DNA of 64,000 nt from Noviherbaspirillum sp. UKPF54 (GTDB lineage: Bacteria; Pseudomonadota; Gammaproteobacteria; Burkholderiales; Burkholderiaceae_D), in NCBI RefSeq assembly GCF_007874125.1, contig NZ_CP040128.1, positions 186,001 through 250,000 on the forward strand, in the 5' to 3' direction. The notes under the pieces were generated by a model. The model made no database searches. It was not told where the DNA came from and worked only from the letters and a program-made list of their open reading frames with translations. Below, in pieces: positions 9,101 through 17,736 of this stretch. Positions within the stretch are counted from its first letter, which is position 1. Every line of letters begins with the position of its first letter. A program made the position numbers and the translations under genes.

Positions 9101-9664
9101 TTATTTTCCCGCCTTGCGGCGCATGGCGGCCCGCGCCGCAAGACCTGACTCTTCCGGGGCCGGGAAATCGTCGCTTGAATGATCGCTGGCGTCCGCTGCC
9201 GGCAAATTCACATGCTCGACCGAATCCCCTTGCGCCGCAATAAACCCTTCCAGCGCCTTGAACAGCTCGTCGATCGCCCGCTTGCCGAACGCCTGCTCGA
9301 TGTACTCGTATTGCAAGTCGATCAGCGGCGCGATCTTGCTGATGAGGGCGTCGCCTTCGGGCGCAAGCCGCACCAGCACGCGCCGCTGGTCTTCCACCAC
9401 CCGGTTGCGCTGGATCAGCCCGATCTCTTCCATCCTCGCCAGCACGCCAGCCATGCTGGAGCTGAGGAACTGACACATTTCGCACAGCTCGCGCGGTTCG
9501 AGCTGCCCGTATTCGTCGAGCACGCGCAGGATGCGCCACTGCTGCTCGGTCACGCCAAAATGATTGAGGATGGGGCGGAAATGCGACATCAGGCTTTCGC
9601 GCGCTTTCAGGAATAGCTGCGGCAAGTTGCGGTAATTGATCCGATGTTTTACGTCGTGTTCCAT
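9101..9664 (-). CDS. MarR-family regulator, HpaR-like
   Basis: This 187-residue winged-helix protein resembles HpaR-type MarR repressors of aromatic catabolism. It has the RESLMSHFRPILNHFGVTEQQWRILRVL start, an ELCEMCQFLSSSMAGVLARMEE recognition helix near residues 60-82 and a VVEDQRRVLVRLAPEG wing. The last 30 or so residues are an extra Ala/Ser-rich tail. It is divergent from a CoA-transferase gene. A large palindrome covers both promoters, which fits autoregulation plus control of the neighbour. No homoprotocatechuate genes are nearby, so the ligand is open. AAAGG precedes the start codon at 9664. A TATAAT -10 box on its strand lies at 9701-9696. Confidence 0.88.
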   Translation of the reverse strand: MEHDVKHRINYRNLPQLFLKARESLMSHFRPILNHFGVTEQQWRILRVLDEYGQLEPRELCEMCQFLSSSMAGVLARMEEIGLIQRNRVVEDQRRVLVRLAPEGDALISKIAPLIDLQYEYIEQAFGKRAIDELFKALEGFIAAQGDSVEHVNLPAADASDHSSDDFPAPEESGLAARAAMRRKAGK

Positions 9665-9707
9665 CTCAAGCCTTTCGCCAAGGAGGTCGAGCGGGATTAT
9701 ACCTGCC

Positions 9708-9751
9708 TTGACTCACTCACATATGAGTGATCTAATCACTCATATGTGAGT
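9708..9751. promoter_or_regulatory. Divergent promoter with double MarR-type operator
   Basis: A perfect 17-bp inverted repeat (9715-9731 against 9735-9751, 3-base centre CTA) spans this gap. Each arm is itself a small palindrome, ACTCA-4-TGAGT, so there are probably two dimer sites. The plus-strand promoter TTGACT (9708-9713) and TCTAAT (9731-9736), spaced 17, lies inside it. On the other strand a TATAAT box is at 9701-9696. A bound MarR dimer pair would block RNA polymerase in both directions. The binding protein is inferred from position only. Confidence 0.8.
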
Positions 9752-9797
9752 AATTCACTGTTCCCCCATCGAAGATACTTATTAAAAGGGTTACACA

Positions 9798-11324
9798 ATG
9801 CGAGACAACTTCCACGACCGTATCCGTTTGCCGTCCTTGCGCGACAAGGTGACCAGCGCAGCCGATGCCGCCCACTGGGTGCGCGACGGCATGACGGTGG
9901 GTATGAGCGGTTTTACGCGCGCCGGAGATGCCAAGGTCGTGCCGCTGGCGCTGGCCGAGCGCGCGCGCCACGAACAGTTGAAGATCACATTGATGACCGG
10001 TGCTTCGCTTGGTAACGACATCGACAAGACGCTGACCGAGGCCGGTGCGCTGGCGCGACGCATTCCGTTCCAGGCTGATCCGGCGCTGCGCTCGGCGATC
10101 AACCGCGGCGAAGTGATGTTTGTCGACCAGCATCTGTCGGAAACGGTCGAATTGCTGCGCACCCGGCAGATCGCCCCGATTGACGTGGCCATCATCGAGG
10201 CCATCGCCATCACCGAGACCGGCGCAATCGTGCCGACCACGTCGGTCGGCAACAGCGCCAGCTTTGCGATCCTGGCCGACAAGGTCATCGTCGAAATCAA
10301 CCTGACACAATCGCCGGACCTGGAAGGGCTGCACGATATCTTCATTCCGAAACGGCGTCCGCAGCGCGAGCCGATTCCGATCATGAACGTGCGCGACCGC
10401 GTCGGCACCGCCGCCATCGAAATTCCGCCGGAAAAGATCGTCGCCATCGTCGTTACCGAAAAGGCCGACAGTTCTTCCAACATCTTGCCGCCGGATGCGG
10501 AAACGGCGCAGATTGCCGGCCATCTGGTCGATTTCTTCAAGAACGAGGTCAAGCAGGGGCGTCTGACCGACAGCCTGTTGCCGCTGCAGGCCGGCATCGG
10601 CACCATCGCCAACGCGGTGTTGGCCGGTTTCATCGACAGCCCGTTCCACAACCTGACGATGTATTCGGAAGTGCTGCAGGATTCCACCTTCGACCTGTTC
10701 GACGCCGGCAAGCTCGATTTCGCCTCCGGCTCGTCGATCACGCTGTCGCCGCAAAAGAGCCGTGAAGTATTCGCCGACATCGCGCGCTACAAGGACCGGC
10801 TGGTGCTGCGTCCGCAGGAGGTGAGCAATCATCCGGAAGTGATCCGTCGCCTGGGTATCATTGCGCTCAATACCGCGCTGGAAGCGGACATCTACGGCAA
10901 CGTGAACTCGACCCACGTGCTTGGCACCCATATGATGAACGGCATCGGCGGCTCCGGCGACTTCGCGCGCAATGCGTACATGGCGATCTTCGCGACCAAG
11001 TCGCTGGCCAAGGGCGGCGATATTTCGAGCATCGTGCCGATGGTGTCGCACGTCGATCACAACGAGCACGACGTCGACATCCTGGTCACCGAAGTGGGGC
11101 TGGCCGACCTGCGCGGCCTGGCGCCGCGCGAGCGCGCGCAAGCCATCATCGGCAACTGCGTCGCCGAACCGTACCGCGAGATGCTGCGCGATTATGTCGA
11201 GCGCGCCAACCGGCGCGGCGGGCAGACGCCGCACGTGCTGGAAGAAGCATTTTCCTGGCACGTGCGCTACCGCGACACGGGCTCGATGCTGTTGCCGGTC
11301 GAGGAGACGCGCCTGCGCGCCTGA
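9798..11324 (+). CDS. Acetyl-CoA hydrolase / succinyl-CoA:acetate CoA-transferase family
   Basis: A 508-residue class I CoA-transferase of the Cat1/AarC/ScpC group. It begins with a DGMTVGMSGFTRAGDAKVVP segment and ends with the GNVNSTHVLGTHMMNGIGGSGDFARNA region that forms the CoA-binding and oxyanion site. Glu291 in TMYSEVLQD is in the expected place of the catalytic glutamate (E294 in AarC), the residue that becomes the glutamyl-CoA intermediate. Likely reactions are transfer of CoA between succinate, acetate or propionate, or CoA-ester hydrolysis. ATG 9798 has AAAAGGG eight bases upstream. It is transcribed away from the MarR regulator through the double operator, and so is probably its target. 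Confidence 0.9.
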   Translation: MRDNFHDRIRLPSLRDKVTSAADAAHWVRDGMTVGMSGFTRAGDAKVVPLALAERARHEQLKITLMTGASLGNDIDKTLTEAGALARRIPFQADPALRSAINRGEVMFVDQHLSETVELLRTRQIAPIDVAIIEAIAITETGAIVPTTSVGNSASFAILADKVIVEINLTQSPDLEGLHDIFIPKRRPQREPIPIMNVRDRVGTAAIEIPPEKIVAIVVTEKADSSSNILPPDAETAQIAGHLVDFFKNEVKQGRLTDSLLPLQAGIGTIANAVLAGFIDSPFHNLTMYSEVLQDSTFDLFDAGKLDFASGSSITLSPQKSREVFADIARYKDRLVLRPQEVSNHPEVIRRLGIIALNTALEADIYGNVNSTHVLGTHMMNGIGGSGDFARNAYMAIFATKSLAKGGDISSIVPMVSHVDHNEHDVDILVTEVGLADLRGLAPRERAQAIIGNCVAEPYREMLRDYVERANRRGGQTPHVLEEAFSWHVRYRDTGSMLLPVEETRLRA

Positions 11325-11348
11325 CCTGTTTTCGTTGTGGCTGCGTAG

Positions 11349-11381
11349 CGCGCCGGTTTTTCATGCGGAAAGACCGGCGCG
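11349..11381 (+). terminator. Hairpin after the CoA-transferase
   Basis: CGCGCCGGTTTTTC (11349-11362) pairs with GAAAGACCGGCGCG (11368-11381) over 14 bp with one G-T wobble and a 5-base loop. It starts 24 bases after the stop codon. There is no T-tract, so it is a probable rather than classical terminator. Confidence 0.6.
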
Positions 11382-11429
11382 GGCGGAGATGCTTTGATTA
11401 CAGGCAGGACGTTCCTATAATGGTACGTC

Positions 11430-12089
11430 ATGGGCATCTTTCTTTTCTCCTTGCCGGTGACGAGCGCCTTCCTGGCCAGCCTGGCCGCGCTAGTCATCAT
11501 CACGCATGCGGTCAGGACCGCGCCCTGGAAGGCGCTGACCGCGCCGGGCGCGTTTTCCGCGTGGTGCGCCTTCATCATCCTGCTGCCGCTGCTGTGGCGT
11601 TTCGACGTGCCGATTACTGGCGGCATGGCGCTGCACCTGCTGGGCATGCCCCTGTTCGTGCTGATGTTCGGACGGCAGCTCGCCATCACCGGCATCGCGC
11701 TGTCGGTCATCGCGTACACCGCGATACATGAAGGACTGTGGACCAATCTCGGCATGAACCTGCTGCTGCTGTCGGTACTGCCGGCTTACTGCGGTGAAAC
11801 CGTGATGCGCCTGACGCGGACGTATTTCCCGCGCAATATTTTCGTGTACTTGCTCGGCAACGGGTTTTTCGGCGCGATGGCGATGCTGTCGACCATCGGC
11901 CTCATGTCGCTCGGCGCTAACGAATTGTGGGTGGTGCATGCACCGACCCGTGGCGACACGGTTGCCTACATGCTGCTGCTGGCCTGGGGCGAATCATTCC
12001 TGACCGGTTTTTTGCTGACCATCTTCACCGTCTATCGCCCGCAATGGGTGCTGACCTTCGACGACAACGTGTATTTGCACGGAAAGTGA
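11430..12089 (+). CDS. CbiM-like energy-coupling-factor permease
   Basis: A 219-residue membrane protein with six or seven hydrophobic helices. An ITGGMALHLLGMPLFVLMFG segment near residues 65-85 resembles the GG-x-H core of CbiM/NikM substrate-binding permeases. The C-terminal LLLAWGESFLTGFLLTIFTVYRPQW stretch is typical of the proteobacterial ECF permease-like group. It would sit in the inner membrane and bind a metal ion or vitamin. No ECF ATPase or T component is adjacent, so how it is energised is unclear. It is convergent with the histidine kinase, with 24 bases between the stops. Confidence 0.65.
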   Translation: MGIFLFSLPVTSAFLASLAALVIITHAVRTAPWKALTAPGAFSAWCAFIILLPLLWRFDVPITGGMALHLLGMPLFVLMFGRQLAITGIALSVIAYTAIHEGLWTNLGMNLLLLSVLPAYCGETVMRLTRTYFPRNIFVYLLGNGFFGAMAMLSTIGLMSLGANELWVVHAPTRGDTVAYMLLLAWGESFLTGFLLTIFTVYRPQWVLTFDDNVYLHGK

Positions 12090-12113
12090 GCGGCCGGCGC
12101 CACGGGGCAGCGC

Positions 12114-14303
12114 TCATTCGGCGCCGGATCCGCGTACCAGTTTTCCGCCGGCCACGTCTTCCGGCAGTTTTTCCGTGGCGAGAGGAATATGGATGGTGAG
12201 GGTGGTGCCCGCGCCTGGCGCGCTCGCGATCACGAACTTGCCATTCAGCGCATGTACCCGTTCTTCCACGCCGACTAGCCCGAACGAGTTGGAGCTCTTG
12301 CGTGCGCCGGGAGGAATGCCGACGCCGTTGTCGGCGATCTTCATCACCAGATGCTCGCCCTCCTTGTTCAGTTCGATGAGCACGTGGCTCGCCTTGGCGT
12401 GCCGGATCACGTTGGTCAGCGATTCCTGCAGGATGCGGAACAGGGTGGTGGCGCGCGCATCGTCCACCGCGAATTCTTCCTGGCCCAGTACCAGTTCGCA
12501 GGAGATGCCGCTGCGCCGGCGGAACTCATTGACTTGCCATTCGATGGCGGCGGTCAGCCCGAGGTCGAGCACCGCCGGGCGCAGGTTGTTGATGATGGTA
12601 CGGATGGTCCGGACGGTGGCGTCGATGTACTGCAGCGCACCGCGCACCTTTTCGTTGAGCCGCGGGTGCGTGTTGCCGGTGCGCGTCTCCAGCATCGACA
12701 CGTCGATGCGCAACGCCAATAGCGTCTGTCCCAGCTCGTCGTGGATTTCGCGCGCGATGCGGCGCCGTTCGTCTTCCTTCACACGATCCTGATGCGCGGT
12801 CAGCTCGCGCAGCAGCTTGCGCGAGCGCTTGAGCGCCTCGACCGTCTGCTTGCGTTCGGTGATGTCCATGATGGTCCCGCGCAACACGATCACGCCGTTG
12901 TTATTGCTCGGGCGGCAGATCGTCTGTACCCAGCGGGTGGTGCCGTCGCACCGCACAATGCGGTGCTCGGTGCTGAACTCTTCGCCGCTGCGCAGCGATT
13001 TGGCCAGGCCGGACTGGACCCGCTGGCGGTCTTCTTCATGGACGCGGTGCAGGTAGTCCGAATAGTTCGGAAGTGCCGAATGCCGCTCCATTCCGAAGAG
13101 GTGGAAAGTTTCGGCCGACCAGGTCATCGTCTGCGTGGTGATGTCGAGCAGCCAGCTGCCCAGGTGCGCCATGTGCTGCGCTTCGGCCAGGCTGGCTTCG
13201 CTGGCGCGCAAGTCCTTGGTCATTTCCTTGGCCAGTTCCACCGCGCGCCGGCGCGCCGATGTCAGCGAATAGATAATGCTGAATAACAGCCCCGCCGTTC
13301 CCAGGCCGACCACCAGGACGATGTGCGGCAGCGACTTGTCCAGTTCATCCATCATGGCAGCCTTGCTTGCGATGAATTCGGCTTCCCATACGCGCGGGCC
13401 GACCGTCATTGCCACCCGCTTGACGAATACCGGCCCCGACGGGGCCGGCTTCGCCTCCCCGGCCTCGCTGTCGAACAACAAGTGGCCCGCATCCCGGGTC
13501 CCGGAACCAGGCCGGTCGCCGGACACGCCGATGTCATAGATCCTGTAGCCCAGGTGGGGCAGCACCTTTTTGTCAACCGCGCCAAGCATCAGCTTGCTGA
13601 TGTCGAAACCGGCGCCTACCGAGCCGTAGTATGCGGCGCGCCTTTCCTGGATAGTTCTGGTCGGCATGCCACGCCGGTATAGCGGAATGCGCATCGCCAT
13701 GCCCACATGCCGGTTCGGGCCCGAGACATGGATGAGCCGTCCAGATGACATCAGCTGGCCGGTGTCGCGCGCCACCGCCAGCGTCCTGGCCACGGTGTCG
13801 ACCGATGCGATGTCGAGGCCCAACGATGCCTGGTTGGTTTCCAGCGGCTCCAAGTAGGTCAGCACATGGTACTCGGCACGGTCGCCGGCGGGCGTGATGC
13901 GAAAATCGGGATGGCCGGCGCCGCTCATGCCGGCCTCGGCGCGTACCGCTGCTTCGAACGCACTTTTTTCGGGCGCAGTGATATGGAAGGCGGCGTTCAG
14001 ATTGGTAATGCCGGGGAAGCTGCGATCGAGCTGCAGATGCGTCACGTAGGCATGGAACTGTTCCCGGGAAATGCTGTTGCCTGTATAGAAAAGGGCGCTT
14101 GTGCCGCGCAATACATCGATATAGGCGCGCATCCGGGTTTGAATCGCGAGCTGCGCATTATTGACCTGGTAATCAAATACCGCCTCGGTCTTGCTGTCGA
14201 CCATCCTGGCCACCAGCAGCGCCAGTACAAGCGACACCGCCACGCCTAGCCACCAGACGGTGGAGGAGAGCAGGGCTTTGATGAATCGAACCGGAAGGAG
14301 CAT
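12114..14303 (-). CDS. Membrane sensor histidine kinase (CHASE-PAS-HisKA_3)
   Basis: This 729-residue kinase has a first transmembrane helix near residues 13-33, a periplasmic CHASE domain (about 70-280), a second helix near 328-350, a PAS domain with PAC (about 375-490), then a NarL/DesK-type kinase core. The H-box reads RRRIAREIHDELGQT with the phosphoacceptor His near residue 520. The ATPase domain ends with DNGVGIPPGARKSSNSFGLVGVEERV. The output partner should be a NarL/LuxR-type response regulator, but none is adjacent, so this is an orphan here. CHASE domains sense small extracellular ligands; the ligand is unknown. The diguanylate cyclase upstream is on the same strand, about 270 bases away. 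Confidence 0.92.
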   Translation of the reverse strand: MLLPVRFIKALLSSTVWWLGVAVSLVLALLVARMVDSKTEAVFDYQVNNAQLAIQTRMRAYIDVLRGTSALFYTGNSISREQFHAYVTHLQLDRSFPGITNLNAAFHITAPEKSAFEAAVRAEAGMSGAGHPDFRITPAGDRAEYHVLTYLEPLETNQASLGLDIASVDTVARTLAVARDTGQLMSSGRLIHVSGPNRHVGMAMRIPLYRRGMPTRTIQERRAAYYGSVGAGFDISKLMLGAVDKKVLPHLGYRIYDIGVSGDRPGSGTRDAGHLLFDSEAGEAKPAPSGPVFVKRVAMTVGPRVWEAEFIASKAAMMDELDKSLPHIVLVVGLGTAGLLFSIIYSLTSARRRAVELAKEMTKDLRASEASLAEAQHMAHLGSWLLDITTQTMTWSAETFHLFGMERHSALPNYSDYLHRVHEEDRQRVQSGLAKSLRSGEEFSTEHRIVRCDGTTRWVQTICRPSNNNGVIVLRGTIMDITERKQTVEALKRSRKLLRELTAHQDRVKEDERRRIAREIHDELGQTLLALRIDVSMLETRTGNTHPRLNEKVRGALQYIDATVRTIRTIINNLRPAVLDLGLTAAIEWQVNEFRRRSGISCELVLGQEEFAVDDARATTLFRILQESLTNVIRHAKASHVLIELNKEGEHLVMKIADNGVGIPPGARKSSNSFGLVGVEERVHALNGKFVIASAPGAGTTLTIHIPLATEKLPEDVAGGKLVRGSGAE

Positions 14304-14575
14304 CTAACGGCGGGTAAATTTCGTTGACGAATGGACTGTTTCGATGCGGACTAAGAGACGCGGGAAGTTAACACATGGAAAAAAAGAAGGCGCAGTGTAT
14401 AACTTTTTCCGTTTCCAGTTTGTGAAATCTGTTGACGTTCCAGCATCTTTTAATGATGCCGAAAGGCATTTCATAGGATAGCCGATTCCCCGTTTTTCCG
14501 AGGGCAAGCTGGTTTGAAGGTGATGAGTTGCTTTGGGGAAATATTTAAGGAAAATCCCCAATAAGCGTTTTCCGC

Positions 14576-16162
14576 TTAGCACAGCACCACCCGGTTGCGC
14601 CCGCTGTTCTTGGCCTCGTACAGTGCTTCATCTGCGCGTTTGAGCGTTTCGTCGATACCGGTTTCCTGCGGAAGGAATTGCGATACGCCGCAGCTGATCG
14701 TGATGCGCAGCGGGGCATCCTTGACGACAATGGTCTGTTCCATCGTCGTGATGCGCAGCCGCTCCGCCGCCGCATAGGCTGCGGCGCTGTCACTGTTGGG
14801 CAGCGCCATGATGAACTCCTCGCCGCCGAAACGTGCGAAGACGTCGCTTTCGCGCAGCGCATCCTTGCAGATCTCGGTCAGCTTGCGCAGCACCTCGTCG
14901 CCGGCCGGGTGCCCGTACAAGTCGTTGATGCGCTTGAAATGATCGACGTCGATCGTGACGATCGACAGTGCTGAGCCGTGGCGCTGGGCGGCGCTGACCA
15001 GCTTGCCGGCGGTCTCGAAGAAGAAGCGCCGGTTGTAGGCGCCGGTCAGCGGGTCGGTGATCGAGGTGACGCGCAGCTCTTCGGTCAGTTGCTGCAGTTC
15101 GCGGTGCTGCTGTTCGAGCGCGGTGTGCGTGCGCTCAAGTTCCTGCCGCGATTTTTCGCGTTCCTGGCTGCGGCGGCGGGCCTGTTGCACATACAGTACC
15201 GCCAGCATGATGAATGCCGCCGCGACGGCCGTGGCGGCGCCGGTGCCCGCCGCGCGCAGGTCGGCCGATGCCGTCGGAATGAGCACGTTGAAGGTCCAGC
15301 CGGAGTCGGCCAGCGACGCGGTCTTGATGAAATAGCGCTCTTGCCGCCGGCCGTTGGCGGCATCGTCTTCCTGCGCGATATCGGCCAGCTTTTCGTCCGT
15401 CCGCAGCTGGGCGAGCGTCGTGATCGCCAGCGGTTCCTTGAGCACCGTATCGTACTGGCGCGTGCGTCTGACCTCGTCGCGCGCGTCTGCCGTCAGGACA
15501 GCGAGCGGCCGGTACTTCCAGTCGGGGTGTGAACTCAGGAAGATCACGCCGTGCTCATCCGTCACGAAGAATTCGCCTCCCAGGCGGGCACTGTTCCATC
15601 CTGCATCCAGGTTGCCCAGATCGACCTTGACAGCAGCCACGCCGAGCACCGAACCGCCGTCGCGCACTTCATGGGAAAGGAAAAAGCCGGGCATCTTGCT
15701 GGTCACGCCGACGCCGTAAAACCGGCCGCTACCATCGCGCAGCGCATCCTGGAAATACGGGCGAAACGCGTAATTCTGGCCGACGAAGCTCGTCGGCTGC
15801 TGCCAGTTGCTCGCCGCGATCACCACACCCTTGGCGTTGAGGATATAGACGACGGCTGACTCGGCGCTGCTGTTGGCGCGTTCGAGGTAGATGTTCGCCA
15901 GGCGCAGCCGCCGCTTGTCGTCCTGGTGCCGCAGCGCATCGATGACTTGCGGCTGCAGCGCGACGAGCGCCGGCAGGTAGCGGTACTTGTCGATCGGCGC
16001 GAACAGCGTCGCGCTGGACGTGGCCAGCCGCCGCTCCGCCTTGGCATGCAAGTCGCGAATTTCGGCGTTGTGGCTAAAGGAATACGACAGGTATCCGGCC
16101 GCGGCGATCGTGGCCAACGCCAGCACCATGCCTCCCAGCTTTTTTACGGTTTCAGCGCGCAT
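14576..16162 (-). CDS. Membrane diguanylate cyclase with periplasmic sensor
   Basis: The 528-residue protein has a transmembrane helix near residues 10-30, a periplasmic double-Cache/DctB-like sensory domain (about 40-300, with YILNAKGVVIAASNW and an F-VGQNYAFRPYF-DAL segment), a second helix near 303-325, a charged coiled coil and a GGDEF domain (about 365-528). The active-site motif is GGEEF, a functional variant, within ARFGGEEFIMALP, so it should make cyclic di-GMP from two GTP. The DctB-like sensor hints at a small organic acid as signal. That is inference. It is divergent from the glycerate kinase gene. Confidence 0.92.
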   Translation of the reverse strand: MRAETVKKLGGMVLALATIAAAGYLSYSFSHNAEIRDLHAKAERRLATSSATLFAPIDKYRYLPALVALQPQVIDALRHQDDKRRLRLANIYLERANSSAESAVVYILNAKGVVIAASNWQQPTSFVGQNYAFRPYFQDALRDGSGRFYGVGVTSKMPGFFLSHEVRDGGSVLGVAAVKVDLGNLDAGWNSARLGGEFFVTDEHGVIFLSSHPDWKYRPLAVLTADARDEVRRTRQYDTVLKEPLAITTLAQLRTDEKLADIAQEDDAANGRRQERYFIKTASLADSGWTFNVLIPTASADLRAAGTGAATAVAAAFIMLAVLYVQQARRRSQEREKSRQELERTHTALEQQHRELQQLTEELRVTSITDPLTGAYNRRFFFETAGKLVSAAQRHGSALSIVTIDVDHFKRINDLYGHPAGDEVLRKLTEICKDALRESDVFARFGGEEFIMALPNSDSAAAYAAAERLRITTMEQTIVVKDAPLRITISCGVSQFLPQETGIDETLKRADEALYEAKNSGRNRVVLC

Positions 16163-16328
16163 CCGTTATTCTCGTTACACTGCTGGATCAGTTTCAGCTT
16201 TATTACGCTATACGTCAATGCGTGACGCATGCTTCGTCTCCGCCAAGCTGCAATGGCGCGACGGAGGGATGGCGCGCGATGGCTTTTTGCCAATTCTCCA
16301 GCCCGCTCAACCATTTTCCCGTACTCCT

Positions 16329-17597
16329 ATGCATGAGATCGATCCCCGCCAACTGCTGCTCGACATGTATGCCAGTGCCGTGGACGCCGTCAGCGCGGAA
16401 AAGTGCCTGCCTGCGTACCTGCCGCAGCCGCCCGCCGGCGGCCGCACGCTCGTCATCGGCGCGGGCAAGGCGGCCGCGGCCATGGCCAGCACGGTGGAGC
16501 GGCATTGGCAGGGCGAGATTGCCGGGCTGGTAGTGACGCGCTACGGTCATGGCGCCGCATGCCGCCATATCGAAGTCGTCGAGGCGGCGCATCCGGTGCC
16601 CGACGAAGCCGGGCGCCAGGCCGCCGGCCGCATGCTGCAGATGGTGCAGGGATTGAGCGAACGCGATCTGGTGCTGTGCCTGATTTCCGGCGGCGGCTCG
16701 GCCCTGCTGGCGCTGCCGGCGCCGGGCATCACGCTGGAGCAGAAGCAGGCGCTCAACAAGGCGCTGCTCAAGAGCGGCGCGACGATTTCGGAGATGAACT
16801 GCGTGCGCAAGCACCTGTCCGCGATAAAGGGCGGGCGCCTGGCGCTGGCTTGCGCGCCGGCGCGCGTGGTGACGCTGCTCATTTCCGACGTGCCCGGCGA
16901 CGATGCGGGCATCATCGCCAGCGGCCCGACGCTGCCGGACCCGACCAGCTGCGCCGATGCGCTGGCGGTGCTGCGCAAGTACCGTATCGACATTCCGGCT
17001 GCAATCGAGCGGCATTTGACGTCCGGCGCGGGGGAAACGCCCAAGCCCGGCGATGCGCGCTTCGTGCGCAACGAGCATCATATTGTGGCCACCGCGCAGC
17101 AGGCGCTGGAAGCTGCTGCCGCGACGGCGCGCGCGGCCGGCGTGGCGCCCCATATCCTGTCCGACTGTATAGAAGGGGAGGCGCGCGACGCGGGCCTGGT
17201 GCATGCCGCCATCGCGCGCCAGGTCGCGCTGCGCAACGAGCCGTTTTCACGGCCCTGCGTGCTGATCTCCGGCGGCGAGACCACCGTGACCGTGCGCGGC
17301 AACGGGCGCGGCGGGCGCAATGCGGAATTCCTGCTGAGCGTTGCGACGGCCCTCGACGGCACGCCGGGCGTCGCCGCGATCGCCTGCGACACCGACGGCA
17401 TCGACGGCACGGAAGACAACGCCGGCGCGCTCTACCTTCCCGATGCGATGGAACGCGCCGCGCGGCTCGGCCTGCGACCGCGCGCCATGCTCGACAATAA
17501 CGACGGCTACGGTTTTTTCAGCGCTTTGGGCGAACTGGTGGTGAGCGGGCCGACGCGCACCAACGTCAACGATTTCAGGGCGATCCTGGTCTGGTAG
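16329..17597 (+). CDS. Glycerate 2-kinase / MOFRL family (GckA, TtuD type)
   Basis: A 422-residue cytoplasmic protein with the DUF4147 domain (about 5-240) and the MOFRL domain (about 300-415). Diagnostic segments are VIGAGKAAAAMA, EAAHPVPDEAG, CLISGGGSALLALP, LISDVPGDDAGIIASGPT and the C-terminal CDTDGIDGTEDNAGA. The family phosphorylates D-glycerate at position 2; older annotations call it hydroxypyruvate reductase TtuD. The frame is open far upstream, but ATG 16329 gives the usual N-terminus (MHEIDPRQLLLDMY). Its ribosome site is weak. The gene stands alone, divergent from the diguanylate cyclase. Confidence 0.9.
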   Translation: MHEIDPRQLLLDMYASAVDAVSAEKCLPAYLPQPPAGGRTLVIGAGKAAAAMASTVERHWQGEIAGLVVTRYGHGAACRHIEVVEAAHPVPDEAGRQAAGRMLQMVQGLSERDLVLCLISGGGSALLALPAPGITLEQKQALNKALLKSGATISEMNCVRKHLSAIKGGRLALACAPARVVTLLISDVPGDDAGIIASGPTLPDPTSCADALAVLRKYRIDIPAAIERHLTSGAGETPKPGDARFVRNEHHIVATAQQALEAAAATARAAGVAPHILSDCIEGEARDAGLVHAAIARQVALRNEPFSRPCVLISGGETTVTVRGNGRGGRNAEFLLSVATALDGTPGVAAIACDTDGIDGTEDNAGALYLPDAMERAARLGLRPRAMLDNNDGYGFFSALGELVVSGPTRTNVNDFRAILVW

Positions 17598-17736
17598 GCT
17601 GGTTGTTCGGCGGCCGCGTTGTCGATCAGGCCACGCTTTGGCGGCCGCGGCATTTGTAAATTTTTCTTGCGGGACGACAAATCGCCGCCCGGCTTCTTAT
17701 ACTTGTCGGCGCGCATAGCAAAACGCCCCTCGCGGC

